Below are positions 18,028 to 26,122 of a stretch of 64,000 bases of DNA, one piece after another (positions within the stretch are counted from its first letter, which is position 1; every line of letters starts with the position of its first letter). Source of the stretch: Thiohalorhabdus sp. Cl-TMA (GTDB lineage Bacteria; Pseudomonadota; Gammaproteobacteria; Thiohalorhabdales; Thiohalorhabdaceae); assembly GCF_041821045.1 (NCBI RefSeq), contig NZ_JBGUAW010000001.1, forward strand, positions 310,001-374,000, in the 5' to 3' direction. The position numbers and the translations under genes are program-made. A model generated the notes under the pieces. That model did no database searches. It saw only the letters and a list, made by a program, of their open reading frames with translations, and was not told where the DNA came from.

Positions 18028-18402
18028 ATGAGCGAACAGAAAGCGCGGAACGTGCTGGGCGGCGAGCTGGAGCCCTGCGGGATCGATCCGCCGGCGGGCT
18101 TCTACCGGACCGGCCGCTGTGATACCGGCATTCAGGATCTCGGCAACCATTCCGTATGCGCCGAGGTGACCCAGGATTTTCTCGAGTACACCGCCGCCCG
18201 GGGCAATGACCTAGCCACGCCCGTCCCGGAGTTCGGCTTCCCGGGCCTGGAGCCGGGTGACCGCTGGTGTCTGTGCGCCGCGCGCTGGCAGGAAGCCCTG
18301 GAGGCGGGACAGGCCCCGCCCGTCCGCCTGGCGTCCACGGAGGAGAACGCCCTGGAGGTGGTACGGCTCGCGGACCTCAAGGCCCACGCCATCGACGGCT
18401 AG
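18028..18402 (+). CDS. DUF2237 family protein
   Basis: A 124-residue cytosolic protein of unknown function. The N-terminal NVLGGELEPC and the GFYRTGRCDTG, NHSVCAEVTQDFLEYTAARGNDL and FPGLEPGDRWCLCAARW blocks are the conserved parts of DUF2237. Four Cys, including the Cys pair near the end, are conserved in style and might bind metal, which is inference. The start at 18028 follows GAGAGGGAGAC; a longer frame begins 21 bases upstream. It stands alone, divergent from the PhoD-like gene. Confidence 0.85.
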   Translation: MSEQKARNVLGGELEPCGIDPPAGFYRTGRCDTGIQDLGNHSVCAEVTQDFLEYTAARGNDLATPVPEFGFPGLEPGDRWCLCAARWQEALEAGQAPPVRLASTEENALEVVRLADLKAHAIDG

Positions 18403-18465
18403 GCGGTGGTCGAAATAAACGGGGAGGAGGGCGGGTGCGGGTCCGTCCCCCCTCCCCTACGCCGA

Positions 18466-19209
18466 TCACTCGGTGACGGTGGTGCGCTCCAGCTGGAACC
18501 CGTGCAGCTGGAAGTGCTGGAATCGGCCCTGGGCGTCGTAGCTTCGGATGGTGACCGTGCCCCGGGCGAAAAAGCCCAGCTCCGGCACGAACCAGCCCGT
18601 GTCATTGACCTTGGAATAGGCGCCGTCCGGCTCCGTGCGTCTGTGGCGGTCCTCCACCTTGAAGCCCCTGTATTCCCCGGCAGGGGTCTCGATCTCCCGG
18701 AAGGCGGCGACATTGATGACGCCGCGCTCCGCGGCCCCGTTGACGTAGGTGAAATCCCGCTCGCTGCGGAAGCCGGTGGACAGGGTTCCGGGCAGGTATT
18801 GGACGGGTCCCCTTTCGATCCAGCCGTCGGCCTCGGTGCCGTGCTCCACCAGGGTGCCGTCGCGGTGCTGGTGGAGGTAGATCACGCCCCGGTCCGGGAA
18901 GGGCCGGCCCCCGCCCGCCAGGTCCAGGTCGTAGGACAGGGCGAGCACCTCCGGGCTCTCCGGCACCACGCGGGCGCTGGAAGAGGCGGCATAGCGCAGC
19001 TTCCCGGATAGGGGACAGACCCGGAAGCCGCCGGCGAAGAATCCGGTTACCGAATAGGTCCAGGAATCGCCGTCCCGGATGCATTTGGTAGGGGTTTCGG
19101 CCGTTACCGAATTGGCGTCCATATGCGCTCCGATACCTTCCTCGTTGTCCGCGGCGGAGGCCACCGGCAGCACCAGCGTCAGCGCCGCGAGCACGCGTTT
19201 CCCGATCAT
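18466..19209 (-). CDS. Exported protein of unknown function
   Basis: A 247-residue protein with a Sec signal peptide (MIGKRVLAALTLVLPVASA, cleavage after ASA). The start at 19209 has an AGGGGGG ribosome site; the longer frame upstream has no signal peptide. The mature part is beta-rich with three Cys, two of which (near residues 42 and 64) could form a disulfide. Segments such as YEVNGAAERG-like turns and ETPAGEYRGFKVED resemble secreted lipid-handling or DUF3108-like beta proteins, but I do not recognise a family. It lies on the same strand as, and downstream of, the encapsulin operon, beyond a terminator. Confidence 0.7.
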   Translation of the reverse strand: MIGKRVLAALTLVLPVASAADNEEGIGAHMDANSVTAETPTKCIRDGDSWTYSVTGFFAGGFRVCPLSGKLRYAASSSARVVPESPEVLALSYDLDLAGGGRPFPDRGVIYLHQHRDGTLVEHGTEADGWIERGPVQYLPGTLSTGFRSERDFTYVNGAAERGVINVAAFREIETPAGEYRGFKVEDRHRRTEPDGAYSKVNDTGWFVPELGFFARGTVTIRSYDAQGRFQHFQLHGFQLERTTVTE

Positions 19210-19429
19210 GTTACCCCCCTTTCGATGCCGGGCATGGCGAAGCCCGGGGACATTCAGACAAGTTGGCGCTGTTCCCGGGGCCTGACAACGGTGCGTGTCC
19301 CTCCACCTGTTCGGGATCAAATCCGGCACGCGGAGGAGAAGGCATGTAATTGAAAAATGGCAGGAAGTTTTTGGGAGCGAACGGGGGTGCGCGGGCGGGA
19401 AGGGCGGCGGATTTCGCCGCTGGGACGGA

Positions 19430-19455
19430 AAACGGCCGTCCCGGCGGGACGGCCG
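19430..19455 (-). terminator. Intrinsic terminator after the encapsulin operon
   Basis: On the minus strand a 10-bp perfect stem (CGGCCGTCCC / GGGACGGCCG, 19434-19455) with a 2-base loop core is followed by TTTT. It lies 26 bases after the encapsulin stop codon and would end the ferritin-encapsulin transcript. Confidence 0.8.
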
Positions 19456-19481
19456 CGCCCGTCGAGCCTACGGAGCGCCCC

Positions 19482-20282
19482 TCAGTCGGTCATGGTGCAC
19501 ACCGCCTGGGGCTCCTGGAGCTGGAGCACGATGCTCTCGTTGACGAACAGGTGGTAGTGGATGCCGTCGTTGGACTCGTAGCCCACCATGAGGTCCTGGC
19601 CCTGCACCAGGCGGCCCACATGGGAGTCCACCACGGCCACACCCTCCACCGGGGCCTTGTAGACGCCCAGCTCGCACAGGTTGTTCAGGTGCTGGAGCTG
19701 GAGCATGTCGGTGTTCTCGTAGCGGCGGAACAGGTTGTTGTAGTAGGTGTGGCCGGCCACCAGCGCGTAGGGCCCGTGATAGCCGGATTCCTCCAGCTTT
19801 TCCACCGCGGCGAGCACGTCGTTCAGGGCCTGGTCGCTCTGGGACCAGTCGCTGAGCTTGCCCTCGTGGCGTTCCGGGGCGTTCATCAGGCCGTAGAGAT
19901 GGAAGTCCGGCTGGCCGTAGTAGATGAACTCCTCTTCGCGGTCGGCCACCGCCTCGGCGGCGTCCTCCACCGGGGAAAGGTCCAGGAGCTGGCCCATGTC
20001 CATGTACGCCTGGATCCGCCGCACCGAAAGCTGGCAGGTCTTGCGCAGCATGGGCACGGAGATGGCGTGGCTCATTACCGCCCCGGCCTCGCCCTTCCCC
20101 GGCGTGCGGCAGTAATCGTCCGTTCCCACCTCGATGGAGGTCAGGCCGAGTCCGTAGGGGCCGTCCAGGTCCAGGAAGCGGCGGCCGGTTAGCCGGTCCC
20201 GGGCGGCGCTGCGGGCGGTTTCATCGATCTGGCCCCACAGCTCTTGCGGCAACGCGGCCTGCGCTCGATTCAGGTAGCTCAC
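19482..20282 (-). CDS. Encapsulin nanocompartment shell protein
   Basis: A 266-residue HK97-fold shell protein of the family 1 encapsulins (linocin M18 type). Diagnostic segments are LPQELWGQIDETA near the N-terminus, the GRRFLDLDGPYGLGLTSIEVG block, the FIYYGQPDFHLYGL E-loop neighbourhood, GPYALVAGHTYYNNLFR and the C-terminal DLMVGYESND. Such shells assemble into icosahedral cages in the cytosol that hold cargo enzymes. The cargo gene, an encapsulated ferritin-like protein, ends four bases upstream, and the two clearly form one operon. The compartment would oxidise and store iron. A terminator follows the stop. Confidence 0.95.
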   Translation of the reverse strand: MSYLNRAQAALPQELWGQIDETARSAARDRLTGRRFLDLDGPYGLGLTSIEVGTDDYCRTPGKGEAGAVMSHAISVPMLRKTCQLSVRRIQAYMDMGQLLDLSPVEDAAEAVADREEEFIYYGQPDFHLYGLMNAPERHEGKLSDWSQSDQALNDVLAAVEKLEESGYHGPYALVAGHTYYNNLFRRYENTDMLQLQHLNNLCELGVYKAPVEGVAVVDSHVGRLVQGQDLMVGYESNDGIHYHLFVNESIVLQLQEPQAVCTMTD

Positions 20283-20285
20283 GGC

Positions 20286-20669
20286 TCACTCTCCTTTCAG
20301 AGGACCGATGGTGGATTGGCGCTCGTCGGGGCCATCCTCGTCGCCGGAATCCTCCCCGCCGCCGTTGGCCTCTTCTTCCAGTTCGGTAATGGGCCCTTCG
20401 GTGAACAGATAGTCGCGCAGCTGGGCGTCGAAATCGGGGCTGCTGCGCCGCAGCCATTCCAGAACCATGGACGCGTGCTCGATCTCCTCCCGCATGTTGT
20501 GCAGCAGGATCTCCTTCAGCGCCTGATCCGGCGTGCCGTCGGCACGCTGCTGATACCAGTCCACGGCCTCCAGCTCTTCCTGGAGAGAGACCAGGGCCCG
20601 ATGCATGTTCATGGTGTGCTCGGACAGCCGATCCAGTGGCTCGTGATACGACTCGCTCGCTCCGGCCAT
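20286..20669 (-). CDS. Encapsulated ferritin-like protein (encapsulin cargo)
   Basis: A 127-residue helical protein of the encapsulated ferritin (EncFtn) family. Glu and His residues of the ferroxidase centre are visible in QEELEAVDWYQQR and MREEIEHASMVLEWLRR. A flexible acidic linker (GGGEDSGDEDGPDE) is followed by the C-terminal encapsulin targeting peptide STIGPLKGE, a close variant of the usual SLGIGSLKG-type tail. It oxidises Fe(II) so that mineral can be deposited in the shell encoded four bases downstream. The ATG at 20669 has a GGGAGGTTCC site. Confidence 0.95.
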   Translation of the reverse strand: MAGASESYHEPLDRLSEHTMNMHRALVSLQEELEAVDWYQQRADGTPDQALKEILLHNMREEIEHASMVLEWLRRSSPDFDAQLRDYLFTEGPITELEEEANGGGEDSGDEDGPDERQSTIGPLKGE

Positions 20670-21035
20670 GGGGAACCTCCCGGGGCGGTTACTGGTTTAT
20701 TGCGCATTCGGGAAGATGGGGATAGCGCATTGTCTTTCAAGGTGAATATAAACCCTTTATACCAATGGGCCATACCCGCGCGAGGCCGTCTATCCGGTGG
20801 GCTACCGGGTACGGGAGAGGGTCGGGAAGGGTGATCCGCTGGGGGAGAGGCAATGAAGGGCGGTTCCAAGGGCTGCATTACAGGTATGTAGAGACGCTCT
20901 GCGCACTGGTGCGGCGCTCGGGGGCAAAAGAAAAATAGGGAAAAGTAAAACTGATCAACGACTTGAGGGTGTTGCCCGGGAGTGGATGCGGGTATATTTT
21001 CGTTGAGGGGGGTTCGTAGGCAAAAGGGGCAAGCT
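20670..21035. other. Intergenic region upstream of the ferritin-encapsulin operon
   Basis: No gene is supported. The part nearest the ferritin gene (20690-20770) is AT-rich and should contain its promoter; GCGCATT occurs twice (near 20705 and 20729). A weak minus-strand TTGAAA (20732-20737) is a possible -35. I see no clear Fur box. The remainder precedes the small exported protein gene and includes the AT-rich stretch near 20925-20950. Confidence 0.4.
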
Positions 21036-21311
21036 ATGCCGATGCGGCTTGTTTTCTTGGTCGCCGTTCTACCGTTATGCCTGGCGGGGCCGGCGCGGGG
21101 TTGGACCTGTACTTCCCCTCTGAAAGGCGAAACCGTCCACGAGATGTACATAAACGGTACCCGGGCGGGAAAGATACAGAAGGAGCGGGAGGGGTGGTCG
21201 GCTTTCTGCCGGAAAAGCCGGGCCTACGTGAAGGAGAAGGACCGCAAATTCTACGGCAAGGACTTCTCCGAGGCCGCGCAGGCCTTCTGCCAGTATTGCG
21301 AGGAGCCCTGA
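21036..21311 (+). CDS. Small exported Cys-containing protein
   Basis: A 91-residue protein of unknown function with a clear signal peptide (MPMRLVFLVAVLPLCLAGPARG). The mature part is short, basic and has four Cys (WTCTSP, AFCRKS, AFCQYCEE), suggesting disulfides or a periplasmic metal or redox role. The start at 21036 is chosen for the signal peptide and AAAGGGGC site; the upstream methionine at 20982 would bury it. I do not recognise a family. Confidence 0.65.
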   Translation: MPMRLVFLVAVLPLCLAGPARGWTCTSPLKGETVHEMYINGTRAGKIQKEREGWSAFCRKSRAYVKEKDRKFYGKDFSEAAQAFCQYCEEP

Positions 21312-21362
21312 GCGCCTGCCGTTTCCCCGCTTCTCCCTCTAAGCCGGTCCTTCCTCGCCGGC

Positions 21363-21569
21363 CTATTCGTCCAGCCCGGCCCGCACCATGGCTGAATGCA
21401 GGGCCGAGGCGGCGGCGCTGCGGCCGATATCGTCCTGCGCCGCCTCCAGGATCTCCTCCAGTAGCTCGGCGTAGCCATCCCGCAGGGCGTCGATGGTCTT
21501 GCCGCCCCCGCGCTCGGCCGCGATCTCGTAGAGAATGCGGCGAATGTCCTCCGAGCCCTCTTCCGCCAT
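21363..21569 (-). CDS. Small acidic helical protein
   Basis: A 68-residue acidic protein with alternating Glu/Ala/Leu helices (DIRRILYEIAAERGGGKTIDALRD and ELLEEILEAAQDDIG). It has no signal peptide or known motif. A GGAGGGAG ribosome site lies before the ATG at 21569. It is convergent with the small exported protein gene. The translation signal makes it plausible as a gene, but no function can be proposed. Confidence 0.55.
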   Translation of the reverse strand: MAEEGSEDIRRILYEIAAERGGGKTIDALRDGYAELLEEILEAAQDDIGRSAAASALHSAMVRAGLDE

Positions 21570-21813
21570 GGGATGCGCTCCCTCCGTGCCGGTGGTGAAT
21601 ACAAGCCCCCGGCCGGCCCGTTCCGGGGCCAGGCTGGGAAACCTTCAGTCCAACATGAACGCCGTGCAACGGCGCAACCATCGCGCCGGGCGGGCCCAGG
21701 CATGGACGGGGACCGGGCCCCCCACTAGACTCGTACCGCAAGATTGCGCTTGGATGTCTCCGGAATCCGATCCGTTGGCCCATGCGCACCGGTTCAGTAT
21801 GGAGATTGCCGTG

Positions 21814-22323
21814 ATGCGGACCCTGATTCTGTTAGCCGCCCTCCTGGTAGCGCTGCCTGCCACGGCGGCCCCGGCGGGAATACCGCTCTGGGAGGATGCC
21901 TACACCGGCATGAGCCCGGAGGAAATCCTCCGCTTCTTCCCCGAAGCCCAGCGTACGAGCCCCGACCAGCGCGCCAAGAAGGGCCCGGAAGGCGGCGAGG
22001 AGCTGGTACGCATCCCCCGCGTTCAGATCGCCGGGGATCCCTATAGGGGCCATTTCTACTTCCGGGACGGCCGGCTGGAGCGCGTGGTGCTGGAGCTGAT
22101 CCCGCAGGGCGAGATGACCTTCAGCGAGGGCCTGAAGAAGACCGAAAAAGTCCGCGACGCCCTGAGCCGCAAGTACGGCGAGCCGACGAAAAGGACCAGC
22201 AGCGGCGAGGGCTACAAGGTGGACTGGGACAACGGCCGCACGGACATCCATCTGATGGTGATCACCAAGAGCTATAAGGTGAAGCAGTTCGATATTGTCT
22301 ACGAGGCGGGCTCCGATGGGTAA
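21814..22323 (+). CDS. Exported protein of unknown function
   Basis: A 169-residue protein with a signal peptide (MRTLILLAALLVALPATAAP). The start at 21814 is preceded by GGAG nine bases upstream. The mature part begins with LWEDAYTGMSPEEILRFFPEAQ, which is typical of small periplasmic proteins carrying a repeated 'xxGMsxxevxxxfp' element, followed by a single beta domain ending in KVKQFDIVYEAG. The function is unknown. It is the last gene with backbone composition before the ssp island, whose first gene (convergent) ends nine bases after its stop. Confidence 0.7.
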   Translation: MRTLILLAALLVALPATAAPAGIPLWEDAYTGMSPEEILRFFPEAQRTSPDQRAKKGPEGGEELVRIPRVQIAGDPYRGHFYFRDGRLERVVLELIPQGEMTFSEGLKKTEKVRDALSRKYGEPTKRTSSGEGYKVDWDNGRTDIHLMVITKSYKVKQFDIVYEAGSDG

Positions 22324-22332
22324 AAAAAATGC

Positions 22333-23772
22333 TCACTGCCGCACCAAACGGTGCCCTCGGAGCTGCGCTCCCTTCTCTTCCAATTTTGCAGCCCAGCCAT
22401 TTCGGGTTCCGATGGCTTGGGGCTCATCAAACAGGTCCCACTTCTCCTCCTGCCTTGTGAGCCGGGCGAACTTCTCCCAAAAAGGGTGGCTCTCCGGAAT
22501 AAAAGTTTCCTTGCGGTGGAGGATGGGCGGATTCTCCCGCTCCTCAAAGCTATAGTGCTTTTCCGAAAGCTCATGGAGGGAAACCACCCAGGATTCCTTT
22601 AGGGCCGGATGAGGGTCTTGTTCGAACTCCGGATAAAGGAGGTAGGAGATCTTGGGCTTAGTTCGGTTTAGCTTGATTAGATATTCGGCCTCGATGTCAC
22701 CAAGCAGCACCCGGGCGCACCCTTCATAGATTCGGAGCACCGGAGGCAGGGTTTCCACGGCGCTTTTATGGAGATACAAGGCTTCGGGGGTGAGCTTGCC
22801 GCATTGGGCCTCCTTACAGGCCTTGGCCACCTCTTCGGTGCTCCCCGCTTTGAATAAGAGTTTTTCGGCTTCCTCCTGGGCTTTTTTGTAGCTCCCGAAG
22901 AAGGCCTTGATATCCCGCTGAAGGGCGACGGGCAGATCGGAGAATTTGGGCAAGCCGGAAAGCCGTTCCAAACCCAAGTGCACTAACAGGTCCTGGGTCC
23001 GAGCTTCCCTGGCCTCCTCCCACGCCTCGTCGCCCGCTACCCGCCGGATAATCCCGGCAGCCTTTTTTATACTGCCTAGCTCTTCAAGGATCTGAGCTCC
23101 GGTGGAGAACTCGTCTGGTTCCGGGAGCCTTCCATGGGCTTCGAGGAAGCGGGTTAAGGACTCTAGTTCCGTCTGGTATTTCTCGAATAGCTCGTCACTG
23201 CGGCGGGGAGCAAGTTGCCCGGCCAGGCGGTGGGAGCGGCCCTCCTGCAGGAATTGCTGCCGGTCGGCGGGATCGGGAAATGCCAGAACGATTCCGGGAG
23301 CCAGGGAGACCGGCTGCACCCCCAGGGTGGATTCGACGAAATCCTTCAGCTCTTGCTGGCTGAATAGTTTCTGGAACGTCTTCCAAGCCGTAAGCCAACC
23401 GTCGCGATAGGGCTCCCAATTCTCCTCCCCCTTCTCGGAGTGAAGCCGCACCGCCACCACCAAGGCGCGCTGCGTTAATTCCCAAGCCGAACGGAGGGTT
23501 TCCCTTCGCTCATCCGGGTCTTCTATGACATTGATGACGAAGCCCAGATTGACGATTTCGGCTTCGATAAATGCTTCATCCGGGGCGTAGGCCGGATCCC
23601 AGCCATGGGCTGAGAAGCCCAGCTTGGAGATCCAGTGGACATCCACCCCGCGCCCACACCCGTAATCGAAAAACCGGTCTCCTTCCCTGAGTAGGCCGGT
23701 CTCCAACACGAGCCGCGCTGGTCGGGAAACTTCTCCGCGGAATTTTGCTGCCCGTTCACGTTGAACCGTCAT
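22333..23772 (-). CDS. DNA phosphorothioation-associated putative methyltransferase
   Basis: A 479-residue protein with an N-terminal Rossmann SAM-binding motif (FDYGCGRGVDV near residue 36) and a long, charged C-terminal region. The RAAKFRGEVSRPARLVLETGLL opening and the HSEKGEENWEPYRDGWLTAWKTFQKLFSQQEL segment match the family of putative methyltransferases found beside phosphorothioation gene clusters. Its biochemical role is not established. The start at 23772 (MTVQRERAAKF) was chosen over a longer frame. It is transcribed away from sspA across a 245-base shared control region, so it is likely co-regulated with the ssp operon. Confidence 0.85.
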   Translation of the reverse strand: MTVQRERAAKFRGEVSRPARLVLETGLLREGDRFFDYGCGRGVDVHWISKLGFSAHGWDPAYAPDEAFIEAEIVNLGFVINVIEDPDERRETLRSAWELTQRALVVAVRLHSEKGEENWEPYRDGWLTAWKTFQKLFSQQELKDFVESTLGVQPVSLAPGIVLAFPDPADRQQFLQEGRSHRLAGQLAPRRSDELFEKYQTELESLTRFLEAHGRLPEPDEFSTGAQILEELGSIKKAAGIIRRVAGDEAWEEAREARTQDLLVHLGLERLSGLPKFSDLPVALQRDIKAFFGSYKKAQEEAEKLLFKAGSTEEVAKACKEAQCGKLTPEALYLHKSAVETLPPVLRIYEGCARVLLGDIEAEYLIKLNRTKPKISYLLYPEFEQDPHPALKESWVVSLHELSEKHYSFEERENPPILHRKETFIPESHPFWEKFARLTRQEEKWDLFDEPQAIGTRNGWAAKLEEKGAQLRGHRLVRQ

Positions 23773-23872
23773 CGTCAGGGCCCTTATCGAGAGGTTTCTG
23801 GGGGAGGTTGAACCTGTGAAAAACAGGGTGCACCGTATGCGGCAAGGGGCGGTATACCCCAAAATCTTGAGG

Positions 23873-23908
23873 TCCTGTGGAGACAGGATACAAAATCCTG
23901 TGGAAAAC
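23873..23908. promoter_or_regulatory. Putative operator in the ssp divergent promoter
   Basis: TCCTGTGGA occurs at 23873-23881 and 23896-23904, 23 bases apart or about two helical turns. The first copy is part of a 16-bp inverted repeat, TCCTGTGGAGACAGGA (23873-23888). The elements lie midway between the divergent methyltransferase and sspA genes, where a regulator could control both. No regulator gene is present in the island. Confidence 0.45.
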
Positions 23909-24017
23909 CTGTTAGATGGTGGGAGTCACCCAAACTAGGTTCTTGGCGGTGAGCCCCTGCCCAGTTTCGGTGAGTTAATTAACCGCTTGTCCTTGATACG
24001 CGGGCTTGAGGCGAATT

Positions 24018-25190
24018 ATGAGTCAGGCTGAATTCGAAGAAATCTACCTCGATAACAATGCCTCAACGCCGCCCTTGCCGGAAGTCCGTGAGGCCATGTT
24101 AACGGCCATGGGCGCGGAGTTCGGAAATCCCTCCAGCGCCCATTCCTTAGGTGGACGTGGAAAGCGCCTTTTGAACAATGCCCGCGAGCAAGTAGCCACC
24201 CTGGCAGGGGCTAGGCCGGAAAATCTCTACTTTTCCGGAAGCGGGACGGAGGCGAACAACTGGGCCATTTTGTCCGCCGTCGCCCAGCACCCGGACCGCA
24301 AGCGATTGGTTACCACCCCCATTGAGCACTCCTCCGTCCTGGCCATGGTCCGCCATCTTGAACAGGCCAAGGGGATGGAGGTGTGCTATGTCCCGGTTAG
24401 GCCTGATGGACAAGTTGACCTGGAAGGGCTGAAGGGACTTGTAACCCCGGATACCGCGGTGGTCTCGGTGCAATGGGTAAATAACGAGACGGGGGTGTTC
24501 CAGCCCGTCGAGGAGATCGCCCAATTTTGCCGAGAACAGGGCGTGCCTTTTCATACGGATGGCGCCCAGGCAATCGGCAAGGGCCCCATGGCTTGGGACC
24601 AGGTGGCCCCCGACTATCTAACCTTTACCGCCCACAAGCTACACGGTCCCCAAGGAGTCGGTACTTTAGTTGCGCATCCGGGTGCAGAGGTTCTCAATTT
24701 GTTCTATGGTGGAGGGCAAGAATCCGGCCGGCGGCCCGGTACGGAGAACCTCCCGGGCATTGTCGGCTTTGGACAGGCTGCCGCAATGCGGGGGCAGCGT
24801 TTGGCGGACATTTGCGAGAAAATGTCCCGGCTCCGGGACCGCTTTGAAAAGGGGGTCCTTCAAGAAGTCCCCGAGGTGGAGGTGAATGGTGCCCCTGAAC
24901 AGCGGGTTCCCAACACCTCCAATCTGCTCTTTCGGGGGGTAGAGGGCCAGGCCTTAATGGCCCGCTTGGACCAAAGCGGCATCCTCTGTTCGCAAAGCTC
25001 CGCTTGTACAAACAGCCGTCCGGAGCCTTCTTATGTCCTTCGTGCCATGGGCCTTCCCGAAGAGGAGGCCTATGCCTCGGTGCGGTTCAGCTTCTCGGAG
25101 CTGAATACCGCGGATGAAGTGGATCGGGCGGTCGACCAGGTTGCAGAGATCGTAGAGCGTCTGCGGGCCTTTCTCCGGTTCGGGGCCTAA
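24018..25190 (+). CDS. sspA: Cysteine desulfurase of the Ssp phosphorothioation system
   Basis: A 390-residue PLP enzyme that takes sulfur from cysteine as a persulfide, the first step of DNA phosphorothioation. The PLP lysine is Lys207 in TAHKLHGPQG, and the persulfide Cys330 lies in QSSACTNSRPEPS. DNNASTPP at the N-terminus and FGNPSSAHSLG are family blocks. The gene starts the sspABCD-E run. The ATG at 24018 has a GAGGCG site; a TTG four codons upstream is possible. A dndA/iscS label would fit the fold, but the following genes identify the Ssp type. Confidence 0.9.
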   Translation: MSQAEFEEIYLDNNASTPPLPEVREAMLTAMGAEFGNPSSAHSLGGRGKRLLNNAREQVATLAGARPENLYFSGSGTEANNWAILSAVAQHPDRKRLVTTPIEHSSVLAMVRHLEQAKGMEVCYVPVRPDGQVDLEGLKGLVTPDTAVVSVQWVNNETGVFQPVEEIAQFCREQGVPFHTDGAQAIGKGPMAWDQVAPDYLTFTAHKLHGPQGVGTLVAHPGAEVLNLFYGGGQESGRRPGTENLPGIVGFGQAAAMRGQRLADICEKMSRLRDRFEKGVLQEVPEVEVNGAPEQRVPNTSNLLFRGVEGQALMARLDQSGILCSQSSACTNSRPEPSYVLRAMGLPEEEAYASVRFSFSELNTADEVDRAVDQVAEIVERLRAFLRFGA

Positions 25191-25207
25191 GCCAAAGGGA
25201 GTTGAAG

Positions 25208-26122
25208 ATGCGTTTTAGTGGCCATGAAACCTTTCCAATTCGGGAGGGCTGGCTTCATAAAGGCCTTGAGCTCCTGTTTGAAGACCCGGAGGGTTTGGTC
25301 GGTCCCAATGCGGCCGATGAACTTGGTGTCGGCCAGAACATGGCCAAATCCATTCGTCACTGGCTGCAAGTGACTGACTTAGCCGAGTTTGGCCCCAAGC
25401 CCTCCGGCTCTGGCCCCCGCCTGATGCATCCAACCGAACTAGCCGAGCTAATCCGCGAGCGGGACCCTTATTTCCTCGAACCGGGGTCCCTTTGGGCCTT
25501 GCACGCCAACCTGGTCAACGGTACCGAGGCTGGCTCCTGGTTCTGGTTTTTTAACTTCTTCAACCTTTCGCGGTTCGAGCGCAGTGCCTGCCTGGAAAAT
25601 CTGCGCCAATTCCTCCAGCTCCGCCAGGTGAGGCAGGCCAGCCTGAACACCCTGGAACGGGACCTTACCTGTCTCCTGCATTCCTATGCCCAGGGAATCC
25701 CGCCCCGGCAGGAAGACCCTGAAGAAGAGCCGCATTGCCCCTTCGTCGACCTGGACCTGCTACGCCACTACCGCTCCTCCGGCCACTACGAGCTCAATCG
25801 GGAGACCAAGCCCGTCCCCTTCGAGCTCCTCGGCTACACCTTGGCCGCCGCGTTTCCGGACGCCCAAGAGGGCGAAGGACGCATCGATATCCGCCTCGAT
25901 GATGCCCAAGGCAATACAGGGGGACCTGGGCGGGTCTTCGTGCTTACCCCGGAAGGCTTGTTCGACACGATCTTAGAGGCCGAGCGGGAGTCCGGAGGGG
26001 GAGAAATCCAGATTAGCGGCCTTGCCGGAGAACGGGCCGTACGAATTACCCGGCGGACGCCCCTGGAATGGCTTGCTCGTTACTACGACCGGATGGAAGA
26101 GGGAACCGAAGATGCCGCCTAA
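25208..26122 (+). CDS. sspB: DUF4007 protein, Ssp nicking component
   Basis: A 304-residue protein with the DUF4007 opening MRFSGHETFPIREGWLHKGLE. In the Ssp system this family is described as the DNA nickase that acts during single-strand phosphorothioation. The sequence has no membrane segments and continues with an IDIRLDD stretch and a C-terminal TRRTPLEWLARYYDRM helix. The ATG at 25208 follows GGGAGTTGA; the in-frame TTG at 25202 is an alternative. It begins 17 bases after sspA, and its 3' end overlaps sspC by 11 bases, consistent with a tightly coupled operon. Confidence 0.88.
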   Translation: MRFSGHETFPIREGWLHKGLELLFEDPEGLVGPNAADELGVGQNMAKSIRHWLQVTDLAEFGPKPSGSGPRLMHPTELAELIRERDPYFLEPGSLWALHANLVNGTEAGSWFWFFNFFNLSRFERSACLENLRQFLQLRQVRQASLNTLERDLTCLLHSYAQGIPPRQEDPEEEPHCPFVDLDLLRHYRSSGHYELNRETKPVPFELLGYTLAAAFPDAQEGEGRIDIRLDDAQGNTGGPGRVFVLTPEGLFDTILEAERESGGGEIQISGLAGERAVRITRRTPLEWLARYYDRMEEGTEDAA

